Positions 1 to 6,386 are shown, numbered from the stretch's first letter. The stretch is 6,481 nt of DNA from Bacillota bacterium (GCA_021786555.1 JAJYNB010000263.1:1-6481); one strand, 5' to 3'. Translations and numbers: made by a program. The notes: generated by a model not told the origin, from the sequence alone.

Positions 1-1
1 T

Positions 2-1486
2 TGCTTTTATGCTATTTTGGAATCTCTAAAGACTTTGGAGCCTGATGAGACCCTGCTGGTCCAGTCGGGCAAGCCGGTGGGGATTTTCAGGACCCATGAG
101 ATGGCGCCCAGGGTGCTAATTGCCAATTCCAACCTGGTTCCGGCCTGGGCCACTTGGGAGCATTTTAACGAGCTGGATTCTAAGGGATTGATGATGTTTG
201 GCCAGATGACTGCGGGCAGTTGGATTTATATCGGGGCGCAGGGTATCCTGCAGGGGACCTACTTGAGCTTTGTGGAAGCTGGCACGAAGATGTTTGGCAC
301 GCCTGATCTTAAAGGGCGCTTTATCCTCACCGGCGGTATGGGCGGTATGAGTGGAGCCCAGCCCCTAGCGGGAAAGATGGCTGGGGCTGTAATCGTGGTA
401 GTTGAGGTGGATAAGGCCAGAATCGAGCGCAAGATCAGGGAAAAGTACTGCGATTTGCAGGTGGAAAGTCTTGACGAGGCCTTGAAACTGGTGGAGGAAT
501 ACAGGGACAGGCGTGAAGCGGTGTCTATTGGTTTGGTGGGTAACTGCGCTGATGTGCTGCCTGAGCTGGTTAGAAGGGGAGTAACCCCGGATATTGTGAC
601 AGACCAGACCTCTGCCCATGATCCCATCAACGGTTATGTGCCCAATGGCATGAGCCTGGCAGAAGCTTTTGAATTGAGGCAGCGGGATCCTAAAGCTTAT
701 GAACAAAAGGCTATGCAGGCGATGGCTGTGCACGTCCAGGCGATGCTGGATTTGCAGAAGGCGGGGGCGGAAACCTTTGACTACGGCAATAACATCAGGG
801 CCCAGGCCCAGAAGATGGGAGTGAGGGATGCTTTTAACTTCCCGGGCTTTGTGCCGGCTTATATCAGGCCTCTCTTTTGTGAAGGGAAGGGACCTTTCCG
901 CTGGGTTGCTTTGTCCGGTGACCCTGAGGATATCTATAAGACGGACCGGGCGGTCATGGAGATGTTTGCCGGTGATAGGGCGTTGGTCAACTGGATACAG
1001 ATGGCTCAGAAGATGGTGGCCTGGCAGGGGCTGCCGGCAAGGATCTGCTGGCTGGGCTATGGCGACAGGCACCGTTTTGCCCTAAAGGTAAATGAAATGG
1101 TAGCCAGCGGGGAGATAAGCGCGCCCATTGTCTTTGGCCGGGATCACCTGGACTGCGGCTCTGTAGCTTCTCCCAACCGGGAGACAGAGGCAATGCTCGA
1201 CGGCAGCGATGCCGTATCGGACTGGCCTATTCTCAATGCCCTCGTAAATACGGCTAACGGGGCCAGCTGGGTATCTTTCCACCACGGTGGCGGGGTTGGC
1301 ATGGGCTACTCCCAGCATGCCGGCCAGGTAATAGTAGCTGACGGCACTCCCGAGGCAGCCAGGCGGATCGAGCGGGTGATGATTTCTGATCCGGGTATGG
1401 GCATCATCCGCCATGCCGATGCGGGTTATGACAAGGCTGTTAGAATTGCCAGGGAAAAAGGGGTTAAAATCCCCATGCTTAAATAA
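2..1486 (+). CDS. hutU: Urocanate hydratase (urocanase), 5' end cut by window edge
   Basis: Urocanase uses tightly bound NAD+ to hydrate urocanate to 4-imidazolone-5-propionate, the second step of histidine degradation, in the cytosol. About 494 residues are visible. The family is about 550 long, so roughly 55-65 N-terminal residues lie before the window. The first TTG in frame (nt 17) is not the real start: codons 2-16 (CFYAI) continue the family alignment (compare FHAIEHSLKTL in Bacillus HutU), and no ribosome binding site precedes it. Conserved blocks are ETLLVQSGKPVG, the glycine-rich NAD-binding GGMGGMSGAQP (nt 332-364), DIVTDQTSAHDP, PGFVPAYIRPLFCEGKGPFRW and DHLDCGSVASPNRETEA. The last contains the active-site cysteine (TGC at 1154-1156). 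The C-terminus ends normally (DPGMGIIRHADAGY, then IPMLK). It is the first visible gene of the operon, 21 nt before hutI. Identification is near certain. Confidence 0.97.
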   Translation, partial: CFYAILESLKTLEPDETLLVQSGKPVGIFRTHEMAPRVLIANSNLVPAWATWEHFNELDSKGLMMFGQMTAGSWIYIGAQGILQGTYLSFVEAGTKMFGTPDLKGRFILTGGMGGMSGAQPLAGKMAGAVIVVVEVDKARIERKIREKYCDLQVESLDEALKLVEEYRDRREAVSIGLVGNCADVLPELVRRGVTPDIVTDQTSAHDPINGYVPNGMSLAEAFELRQRDPKAYEQKAMQAMAVHVQAMLDLQKAGAETFDYGNNIRAQAQKMGVRDAFNFPGFVPAYIRPLFCEGKGPFRWVALSGDPEDIYKTDRAVMEMFAGDRALVNWIQMAQKMVAWQGLPARICWLGYGDRHRFALKVNEMVASGEISAPIVFGRDHLDCGSVASPNRETEAMLDGSDAVSDWPILNALVNTANGASWVSFHHGGGVGMGYSQHAGQVIVADGTPEAARRIERVMISDPGMGIIRHADAGYDKAVRIAREKGVKIPMLK

Positions 1487-1507
1487 CAGATTCCAAAGGA
1501 GTATCCC

Positions 1508-2764
1508 GTGAAAGCTGATTTACTCATTACTAATGCTAACCAGCTGGTAACTGCCGTTGGTGCATCGGACCGGCCAAAGATTAAGCATGAGTTGGCTGAT
1601 TTGGAAGTAATCCCGGACGGGGCTGTTGCGGCTGCAGGGGAGCACATCCTCTGGGTAGGACCCACCAGGGATTTGGACAAATACTTAGAGGCAGGGCCAT
1701 CCACCCGCAAAATCAACGCGCGGGGGAAAACTGTCCTGCCCGGCCTGGTTGACCCCCATACCCATTTGGTTTTTGCCGGTTCGAGGGAGCATGAACTGGA
1801 GCTAAAGCTAAAGGGCGTGCCTTACCTGGAGATTTTGGCCCAGGGCGGCGGCATCCTGAGCACAGTCAGGGCCACCCAGGCAGCATCGCAACAGGAGTTA
1901 GTACAAATTGGAGTAAAATATGCCCGCCAAATGCTGGCCCAGGGGACCACGACGGCTGAAGCGAAGAGCGGATATGGGTTAAGCACGGCAGATGAGCTGA
2001 AGATACTGGCAGCCATCAAAGAGATTGATGCTGCCCAGCCCGTTGATTTGGTGCCTACTTTTTTAGGGGCTCACGCCATTCCGGCTGAGTACAAAGGGAA
2101 CCCCGCAGGCTATGTTGACCTGGTAATCGAAGAGATGCTCCCTCAGGCTGCCCAGCTGGCCCAGTACTGTGACGTTTTCTGCGAGCAGGGCGTATTCTCG
2201 CTGGAGCAGTCCAGGCTCATTCTGCAGGCCGCACAGGCCTTGGGGATGAAATGCAAGCTCCATGCCGATGAGATTACCCCCTTGGGCGGAGCAGAGCTTG
2301 CCGCGGAACTGGGGGCGGTTTCTGCCGACCACCTTCTGGCTGTATCCGACGAGGGAATCCGCCGGATGGCCGAGCGGCAGGTGCTGGCGGTACTGCTTCC
2401 TGCCACGACTTTTTATCTCAAGGAGCCCAATTACGCCCCGGCCCGCAAGATGATCGAAGCGGGGGTGCCGGTGGCGTTGGCTACGGATTTTAACCCCGGC
2501 AGCTGTCCCAATAATTCCCTGCAGCTAGTTATGAGCATAGCTTCTCTGTACCTGAGCATGACCTCGGCGGAAGTTATTAATGCAGTTACGATTAACGCAG
2601 CTCACGCTCTCGGGAGGGCTCAGGAAATAGGCAGTTTGGAAGTGGGCAAGAAGGCGGACATTGTCATCTTTGACGCCCATTCATACCCATACATCCCTTA
2701 CCGTTTTGGCAGCAACCTGGTTGAGACCGTGATCAAGAACGGCCAACCGGTGATGGGAGGTTGA
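1508..2764 (+). CDS. hutI: Imidazolonepropionase
   Basis: This amidohydrolase opens the ring of 4-imidazolone-5-propionate to give N-formimino-L-glutamate, the third step of histidine degradation. The 418-residue length fits the family (about 405-425). The metal site is visible: H84 and H86 in DPHTHLVFAG, H252 in KLHADE and D327 in ALATDFNPGS. The order and spacing match the four metal ligands known in Bacillus HutI. The glycine-rich LAQGGGILSTV and AEAKSGYGL blocks are also family hallmarks. The start is GTG, supported by AAAGGAG at 1495-1501 with a 6-nt spacer, and by the N-terminus KADLLITNANQLVT, where the composite beta domain of amidohydrolases normally begins. It lies 21 nt after hutU and 3 nt before ftcD, so co-transcription and probably translational coupling are expected. 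Nothing is missing. Confidence 0.97.
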   Translation: MKADLLITNANQLVTAVGASDRPKIKHELADLEVIPDGAVAAAGEHILWVGPTRDLDKYLEAGPSTRKINARGKTVLPGLVDPHTHLVFAGSREHELELKLKGVPYLEILAQGGGILSTVRATQAASQQELVQIGVKYARQMLAQGTTTAEAKSGYGLSTADELKILAAIKEIDAAQPVDLVPTFLGAHAIPAEYKGNPAGYVDLVIEEMLPQAAQLAQYCDVFCEQGVFSLEQSRLILQAAQALGMKCKLHADEITPLGGAELAAELGAVSADHLLAVSDEGIRRMAERQVLAVLLPATTFYLKEPNYAPARKMIEAGVPVALATDFNPGSCPNNSLQLVMSIASLYLSMTSAEVINAVTINAAHALGRAQEIGSLEVGKKADIVIFDAHSYPYIPYRFGSNLVETVIKNGQPVMGG

Positions 2765-2767
2765 AAA

Positions 2768-3685
2768 ATGGCAGGAATCGTGGAGTGTATTCCTAATTTC
2801 AGCGAGGGCAGGCGGCATGAGGTTATAGATCAAATCCTTCAGGAAATCCGCGATGTGTCGGGTGTTAAGCTGTTGGACCATTCCTCGGACGCAAGCCACA
2901 ACCGCAGCGTGGTGACCTTCATCGGCAGCCCTGAACAGGTAAAGGAAGCTGCCTTTAGGGCAGCTCGCAAGGCCAGCCTGCTTATTGACATGGATTTGCA
3001 CCAGGGCGAGCACCCGCGCATGGGGGCGACGGATGTAATCCCCTTCATCCCAGTATCCGGGGTATCCATGCAGGAATGTGTGGAACTGACTGGGCAGTTG
3101 GGACAAAGGATGGGCGATGAACTGGGGATACCTGTCTACCTTTATGAAGAGTCGGCGACCAGACCTGAGCGGAAAAATCTGGCCAATGTGAGGAAGGGGC
3201 AATACGAGGGTTTAAAGGAAGCAATCCGGGAAGCTGAAAGGCGACCCGATTTTGGCCCGCAGGAGCTGCCCAAAGCCGGAGCAACTGCCGTAGGAGCGAG
3301 GCATCCTCTGATTGCCTATAACATCAACCTGGGAACAAGTGATGTTAATATCGCCAAGCAGATTGCCAAGGCTATCCGGGGCAGCAGTGGAGGTTTTTCC
3401 AGTGTGAAGGCCCTTGGCGTGATGATTGAGGAAAGCAACGCAGCTCAGGTTACGATCAATATGTGTAATTACAAAGAAGTGCCATTGTACAGGGTATTTG
3501 AGGCAGTCAAATCGGAAGCAGCGCGCTACGGGATCAATGTCACCGGCAGTGAAATTGTGGGCCTTGCCCCTCAGGAGGCGTTAATCGAGGCAGCTAAGTT
3601 TTACCTAAGGCTGGAAGGTTTTGAGAGGCGCCAGGTCTTGGAAAATAGGATAGCTGAGCAAGGGGGCAGGAAAAGTGCTGACTGA
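2768..3685 (+). CDS. ftcD: Glutamate formimidoyltransferase
   Basis: The enzyme transfers the formimino group of N-formimino-L-glutamate to tetrahydrofolate, giving glutamate and 5-formimino-THF. At 305 residues it is a single-activity bacterial form, equivalent to the N-terminal transferase domain of the bifunctional vertebrate FTCD. The N-terminus IVECIPNFSEGR is diagnostic. HPRMGATDVIPF contains H82, which coincides with the catalytic histidine of the mammalian enzyme. GIPVYLYEESA, KAGATAVGARHPLIAYNINL and GSEIVGLAPQEAL are further conserved blocks. The ATG start has GGGAGG at 2755-2760 with a 7-nt spacer, located inside the last codons of hutI. The 3' end overlaps fchA by 11 nt. The last 20 or so residues are charged and look like a dispensable tail. 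Its presence, with no visible hutG or hutF, marks the folate-dependent version of the pathway. Confidence 0.96.
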   Translation: MAGIVECIPNFSEGRRHEVIDQILQEIRDVSGVKLLDHSSDASHNRSVVTFIGSPEQVKEAAFRAARKASLLIDMDLHQGEHPRMGATDVIPFIPVSGVSMQECVELTGQLGQRMGDELGIPVYLYEESATRPERKNLANVRKGQYEGLKEAIREAERRPDFGPQELPKAGATAVGARHPLIAYNINLGTSDVNIAKQIAKAIRGSSGGFSSVKALGVMIEESNAAQVTINMCNYKEVPLYRVFEAVKSEAARYGINVTGSEIVGLAPQEALIEAAKFYLRLEGFERRQVLENRIAEQGGRKSAD

Positions 3686-4304
3686 CTTAACCTGCAAGGA
3701 GTTTTTGGCAGAACTTGCTTCAGAATCCCCGGCGCCGGGTGGAGGAAGCGTGGCGGCCCTGTCCGGTACTCTGGGCGCTGCACTGGTGGATATGGTGGGC
3801 AAGCTAAGCGTTGGCAGAGAACAATTTAAGGCTCATGAAGGGGAAGTTAGGGCCGCTATGGAAGAGGCGGCCAAGCTAACAGGGCAGCTCCTTAGCTATG
3901 TTGATCAGGATACGGAGGCTTTCAACCAGGTAATAGTTGCCTTTAAACTACCCAGGGATAGTGAAGAACTAAAAAAGGCGCGCCTTGATGCTATCCAGCA
4001 GGCTGCTAAAGGTGCGGCTTTGCTCCCGCTGGAAGTGGCATCCAGTTGTTACGAGGTGTTAAAGCTTTGTAAGTGTGTTGCTATTGAAGGAAACCCCAAT
4101 GCATTAAGCGATGCCGGTGTGGGGGCTTTGATGGCTTTTGCCGGCCTGCAGGGGGCCCTCTTTAATGTGGAAATCAATCTTGCTTCCATTAAGGATAAAC
4201 AGTTTGTGACAGATCGGAAGGAAAAAGTCCGGATTTTAGGTGAGCAGGGTGCCCTTATGCGAGATGAAGTAATTGGTTTTGTCAGGGAACGGCTCAGCGA
4301 CTAG
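3675..4304 (+). CDS. fchA: Formimidoyltetrahydrofolate cyclodeaminase
   Basis: The enzyme cyclises 5-formimino-THF to 5,10-methenyl-THF and releases ammonia, delivering the histidine-derived carbon to the folate pool. Its 209 residues match the stand-alone, all-helical cyclodeaminase family and the C-terminal domain of vertebrate FTCD. Key marks are CKEFLAELASESPAPGGGS (PAPGGGSVAAL at residues 19-29), the VDQDTEAFNQV segment and NALSDAGVGALMA. The start is GTG at 3675, inside the end of ftcD in another frame. The purine-rich AGGGGG (3661-3666) and AGG (3668-3670) upstream can serve as ribosome binding site, and homology to the family begins at residue 2 (LTDLTCKEF), so the overlap of 11 nt is real. 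This arrangement suggests translational coupling to ftcD, matching the expected stoichiometric hand-off of formimino-THF. It is the last gene of the operon. Confidence 0.95.
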   Translation: MLTDLTCKEFLAELASESPAPGGGSVAALSGTLGAALVDMVGKLSVGREQFKAHEGEVRAAMEEAAKLTGQLLSYVDQDTEAFNQVIVAFKLPRDSEELKKARLDAIQQAAKGAALLPLEVASSCYEVLKLCKCVAIEGNPNALSDAGVGALMAFAGLQGALFNVEINLASIKDKQFVTDRKEKVRILGEQGALMRDEVIGFVRERLSD

Positions 4305-4324
4305 GCTGTTGAGTTTAGGGAATA

Positions 4325-4345
4325 CAAGGGGACCTTGCCTTTTTT
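4325..4345 (+). terminator. Weak candidate terminator of the hut operon
   Basis: Twenty nucleotides after the fchA stop, CAAGG (4325-4329) and CCTTG (4333-4337) can pair over a GGA triloop. They are followed by CC and a run of six T (4340-4345). The stem is only 5 bp, so this is weak as an intrinsic terminator. Its position directly after the last hut gene and the T-run are the main support. A second poor hairpin (TGGTA/TACCA around 4352-4378, followed by another run of six T near 4388) could assist. Confidence 0.4.
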
Positions 4346-4412
4346 CATCTTTGTGGTAAGCCCCTCAGTCCTACCATAAAACCTCGATTTTTTACCCTTA
4401 ACCATATATCGA

Positions 4413-4441
4413 TTGCTAATAATTCATTTAAACAATACTAT
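4413..4441 (+). promoter_or_regulatory. Possible sigma-A promoter for the radical SAM gene
   Basis: TTGCTA (4413-4418) and TACTAT (4436-4441) are separated by 17 nt. Each matches 4 of 6 consensus bases. The AT-rich setting in the gap between two transcription units favours a promoter, but the boxes are imperfect and chance matches are common in AT-rich DNA. It would give a leader of about 230 nt. Confidence 0.3.
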
Positions 4442-4446
4442 AGTAT
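4435..4446. promoter_or_regulatory. Perfect 12-bp palindrome, candidate operator
   Basis: ATACTATAGTAT is identical to its own reverse complement and overlaps the -10-like box at 4436-4441. A dimeric repressor bound here would block that promoter. The palindrome is real; the regulatory role is inferred, and AT-rich DNA makes short palindromes easier to find by chance. Confidence 0.3.
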
Positions 4447-4674
4447 CAGGCATAATGTGGGTTCATTAGCAAACTTCGGGATGAGCGACAAGTAAGAAAA
4501 TCCAAGTATTTCTTGTTTTTTTACATATTGTACCATCATCTTACCCAACCTAAAGAATGGCACAAAATATTTGATAATATCCCGGAAATTCAAGTCCTTA
4601 TAGTCAGGAACCAGGTTCAGCACCATATTTCGACCGCAATAATAGTCCGTGTTAAACTTTGGAGAGGTGAGCAA
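4438..4674 (-). pseudogene. Antisense open frame of 78 codons, possible gene remnant
   Basis: The minus strand is open from a TTG at 4674 to a TAG at 4438. An internal ATG at 4626-4624 has no ribosome binding site before it, and the TTG has only a poor one. The predicted peptide includes NMVLNLVPDYKDLNFRD and a following aromatic and lysine-rich part (KYFVPFFRLGKMMVQYVKKQ), a composition that looks protein-like, and many codons match ordinary coding usage. I do not recognise a family. It lies divergent to, and abuts, the radical SAM start, so it cannot have a normal promoter of its own without entering that gene. A degraded 3' fragment of a former gene is the most natural reading. A chance open frame is the alternative. 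Confidence 0.2.
4661..4670 (+). promoter_or_regulatory. Ribosome binding site that fixes the TTG start of the radical SAM gene
   Basis: GGAGAGGTGA sits here, with AGGTG ending at 4669, 7 nt before the TTG at 4677. No ATG or GTG in that frame lies close enough to compete, and the next residues (KILLVYPKYP) are the usual first beta strand of a B12-binding Rossmann fold. The TTG start is therefore well supported. Confidence 0.7.
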
Positions 4675-4676
4675 CT

Positions 4677-6167
4677 TTGAAAATTCTCTTGGTCTACCCT
4701 AAGTATCCCATTACATATTGGGGCTTTCAGTATGCGCTAAAGTTTGTATCAAAGAAAGCCAGCTTTCCGCCGCTCGGACTTGCAACCGTTGCGGCAATCC
4801 TTCCAGCTCACTTTGAAAAGAAGCTGGTGGATCTGAATGTGACAACCCTAAAGGATAAGGACATCTTATGGGCTGACTACGTATTCATCAGCGCCATGGT
4901 TGTCCAGAAGGAATCCGCCAGGGCAGTGATTAAGCGCTGCAAAGAGCTTGGCGTTAAGACCGCAGCCGGAGGACCACTTTTTACTTCAGAACCAGAAGAA
5001 TTTGGTGACGTTGATCACCTCGTGCTGAATGAAGGTGAGTTGACGCTGCCCGCTTTTATCAGGGACCTTGAAAGTGGGGAGGCAGAACACCTCTACACGT
5101 CCGGGGAATGGGCAGACTTGCGGACAACCCCCGTGCCATTATGGAATCTCATCGACCAAAAACAGTATGCAACAATGAACATCCAGTATTCCCGCGGCTG
5201 CCCCTTTAATTGCGAGTTTTGCAACATTACCTCCTTATACGGCCGTATTCCCAGGACGAAAGACGTTTCTCAGCTGCGTGAAGAATTAGATTCCCTTTAT
5301 GCATCAGGTTGGAGGGGAGGAGTCTTTTTCGTTGATGACAACTTTATCGGCAATAAAAGGAAACTTATGGCAGAGATATTGCCCGCATTGATCGAATGGA
5401 TGACAAACAAAGAATATCCCTTTGCGTTTCTAACGGAAACATCCATCAATCTAGCGGATGACGACGAATTGATGCGTTTGATGGTAAAGGCCGGGTTCGA
5501 TACAGTATTTATCGGCATAGAGACGCCGAATGAGGATAGCTTGGTTGAATGCAACAAGATGCAGAACAAAAACCGCGATTTGCTTACTTGTGTGAAGAAG
5601 ATTCAAAGATTTGGACTGCAGGTGCACGGCGGATTTATTGTAGGCTTTGACAACGATACTGCGAGTATATTTGACAGCCTGATTAACTTTATTCAGCAGA
5701 GCGGTATAGTTGCCGCCATGGTAGGGTTATTAAATGCTCCTAAAGGGACGGGACTGTATCAGCGTCTAGCCCGGGAGGGCAGGCTGGTGGAGGGGTTCTC
5801 CGGCAACAATACAGACTTTACTATGAACTTTATTCCCAAAATGGATCGAGGAATGCTGGTCAAAGGCTATAACAGAATTGTTGATACTATCTATTCACCG
5901 AAGAAGTATTATGAGCGGGTGCTGATCTTTCTCAAAGAATATAACCCTGTAAAAGCGGCTGCCGTACCTGTAAATTTCAGGAATATTATGGCGTTTTTTA
6001 AATCAGTCATACGTTTAGGAATCATCGGGAAAGAAAGGAGATATTACTGGAGGCTGATCTTCTGGTCATTATTCAAACGTCCCGAAGTGTTTGGTTTGGC
6101 CGTGATATTATCAATTTATGGCTTCCATTTCAGGAAGGTATTCAAAAAAACTGCCCTGCAAACATAA
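4677..6167 (+). CDS. B12-binding-domain radical SAM protein, DUF4070 type (HpnP-like)
   Basis: This 496-residue protein has three parts. Residues 1-140 are a B12-binding-like Rossmann domain (KILLVYP, FPPLGLATVAA, AAGGPLFT near 95-102, LNEGE near 116-120). Residues 165-345 are a radical SAM barrel with the 4Fe-4S motif C175-x3-C179-x2-C182 (SRGCPFNCEFCNI), FFVDDNFIG (217-225), FIGIETP (278-284) and GGFIVGFDND (318-327). The C-terminal 150 residues match the DUF4070 pattern (AMVGLLNAPKGTGLYQRL, late YYWRLIFWSL). The order and many block sequences resemble HpnP, the hopanoid C-2 methylase, so a SAM- and cobalamin-dependent C-methylation of a lipid-like or other unactivated carbon is plausible. 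This is inference: most DUF4070 members have no known substrate. The classical DxHxxG cobalamin motif is not visible. The short hydrophobic stretch FGLAVILSIYGFHF near the end could touch the membrane. The gene is flanked by its own gap and terminator, so it is probably monocistronic. Confidence 0.9.
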   Translation: MKILLVYPKYPITYWGFQYALKFVSKKASFPPLGLATVAAILPAHFEKKLVDLNVTTLKDKDILWADYVFISAMVVQKESARAVIKRCKELGVKTAAGGPLFTSEPEEFGDVDHLVLNEGELTLPAFIRDLESGEAEHLYTSGEWADLRTTPVPLWNLIDQKQYATMNIQYSRGCPFNCEFCNITSLYGRIPRTKDVSQLREELDSLYASGWRGGVFFVDDNFIGNKRKLMAEILPALIEWMTNKEYPFAFLTETSINLADDDELMRLMVKAGFDTVFIGIETPNEDSLVECNKMQNKNRDLLTCVKKIQRFGLQVHGGFIVGFDNDTASIFDSLINFIQQSGIVAAMVGLLNAPKGTGLYQRLAREGRLVEGFSGNNTDFTMNFIPKMDRGMLVKGYNRIVDTIYSPKKYYERVLIFLKEYNPVKAAAVPVNFRNIMAFFKSVIRLGIIGKERRYYWRLIFWSLFKRPEVFGLAVILSIYGFHFRKVFKKTALQT

Positions 6168-6180
6168 AACCAGGAATGGT

Positions 6181-6194
6181 CAGTGGTAACACTG
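6181..6194 (+). other. Small hairpin with GNRA-type tetraloop
   Basis: CAGTG (6181-6185), GTAA, CACTG (6190-6194) form a perfect 5-bp stem capped by a GUAA (GNRA class) loop in RNA. It lies 13 nt after the radical SAM stop and just before the main terminator. It could stabilise the 3' end of the transcript, but it may also be incidental. Confidence 0.35.
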
Positions 6195-6201
6195 TGCTCA
6201 A

Positions 6202-6237
6202 AAGGACCGATCTAAAATTTAGATCGGTCCTTCTTTT
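6202..6237 (+). terminator. Strong intrinsic terminator, potentially bidirectional
   Basis: AAGGACCGATCTAAA (6202-6216) and TTTAGATCGGTCCTT (6218-6232) are perfect inverted repeats with one base between them, which folds as a 14-bp stem with a 3-nt loop. On the plus strand it is followed by C and four T; on the minus strand it is followed by four T (6200-6203 reversed). It lies 34 nt after the radical SAM stop and separates that gene from the promoter of the next one. Confidence 0.88.
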
Positions 6238-6314
6238 AGTAGCAAACTGGCTTCAGTGCGTGGTTTGAATGCCTGATTGCTTTTTAGAGCGGATCTGGAG
6301 AAAATAAAAGCAGT

Positions 6315-6343
6315 TTGACAAAGAACGCCCAAAGTAATAAAAT
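6315..6343 (+). promoter_or_regulatory. Sigma-A promoter of the MarR-like gene
   Basis: TTGACA (6315-6320) is a perfect -35 box and TAAAAT (6338-6343) a 5-of-6 -10 box, with an ideal 17-nt spacer. Transcription should begin near 6350, leaving a leader of roughly 45 nt before the ATG at 6394. The position between a terminator and a start codon adds support. Confidence 0.8.
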
Positions 6344-6345
6344 AT

Positions 6346-6375
6346 GTCGTGTTGGAACGCGTCGTATTGAGACAT
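6346..6375. repeat. Tandem 15-bp direct repeat in the promoter leader, candidate operator
   Basis: GTCGTGTTGGAACGC (6346-6360) is followed without gap by GTCGTATTGAGACAT (6361-6375). Ten of 15 bases agree and all five differences are transitions. The block starts 3 nt after the -10 box and covers the expected transcription start. An inverted repeat, TATGTC (6343-6348) and GACATA (6371-6376), frames the same block. Either arrangement would suit autorepression by the regulator encoded just downstream. The repeats are seen; the role is inferred. Confidence 0.4.
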
Positions 6376-6379
6376 AACC

Positions 6380-6386
6380 TAAGGAG
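6380..6386 (+). promoter_or_regulatory. Ribosome binding site of the 3'-truncated MarR-like gene
   Basis: TAAGGAG lies 7 nt before the ATG at 6394. It is a near-ideal Shine-Dalgarno sequence and the main evidence, with the promoter, that the short open frame at the window end is a real gene. Confidence 0.75.

Larger units (their letters stand above)
4305..4676. other. 372-nt intergenic region between fchA and the radical SAM gene
   Basis: No plus-strand gene is supported here; stops are frequent in the three forward frames. The first 80 nt hold the weak terminator candidates. The stretch from about 4376 to 4450 is visibly AT-rich and holds a promoter-like pair overlapping a perfect palindrome. 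The remaining part up to the ribosome binding site at 4661 would be a leader of roughly 230 nt if that promoter is used. The minus strand of 4438-4674 is open for 78 codons and may be a gene remnant. I see no tRNA, CRISPR or recognisable riboswitch. Confidence 0.6.

Noticed and set aside
17..19. TTG as start of hutU
   Set aside because: Five upstream codons in the same frame continue the family sequence and the product would lack about 60 conserved N-terminal residues, so the gene simply extends beyond the window.
365..1072. Long minus-strand open frame of 235 codons inside hutU
   Set aside because: It lies fully opposite a highly conserved urocanase gene, has low-complexity, histidine- and proline-rich translation and no ribosome binding site. 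It is a shadow of the coding strand.
2681..3202. Minus-strand open frame of 173 codons across the hutI-ftcD junction
   Set aside because: It is opposite two well-conserved genes and resembles no protein family. It is explained by codon bias of the real genes.
4573..4578. GATAAT as a -10 box for the radical SAM gene
   Set aside because: It matches 5 of 6 bases, but the correctly spaced upstream position (4550-4555) shows nothing like a -35 box.
4608..4618. GAACC-A-GGTTC inverted repeat as a regulatory hairpin before the radical SAM gene
   Set aside because: With a one-base spacer it folds to only about 4 bp, lies over 40 nt from the ribosome binding site and has no T-run. It is probably chance.
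4305..4676. Riboswitch (cobalamin or other) in the long leader before the B12 radical SAM protein
   Set aside because: I looked for a B12-box-like GCCACTG segment and a helix-rich aptamer and found neither in this stretch.
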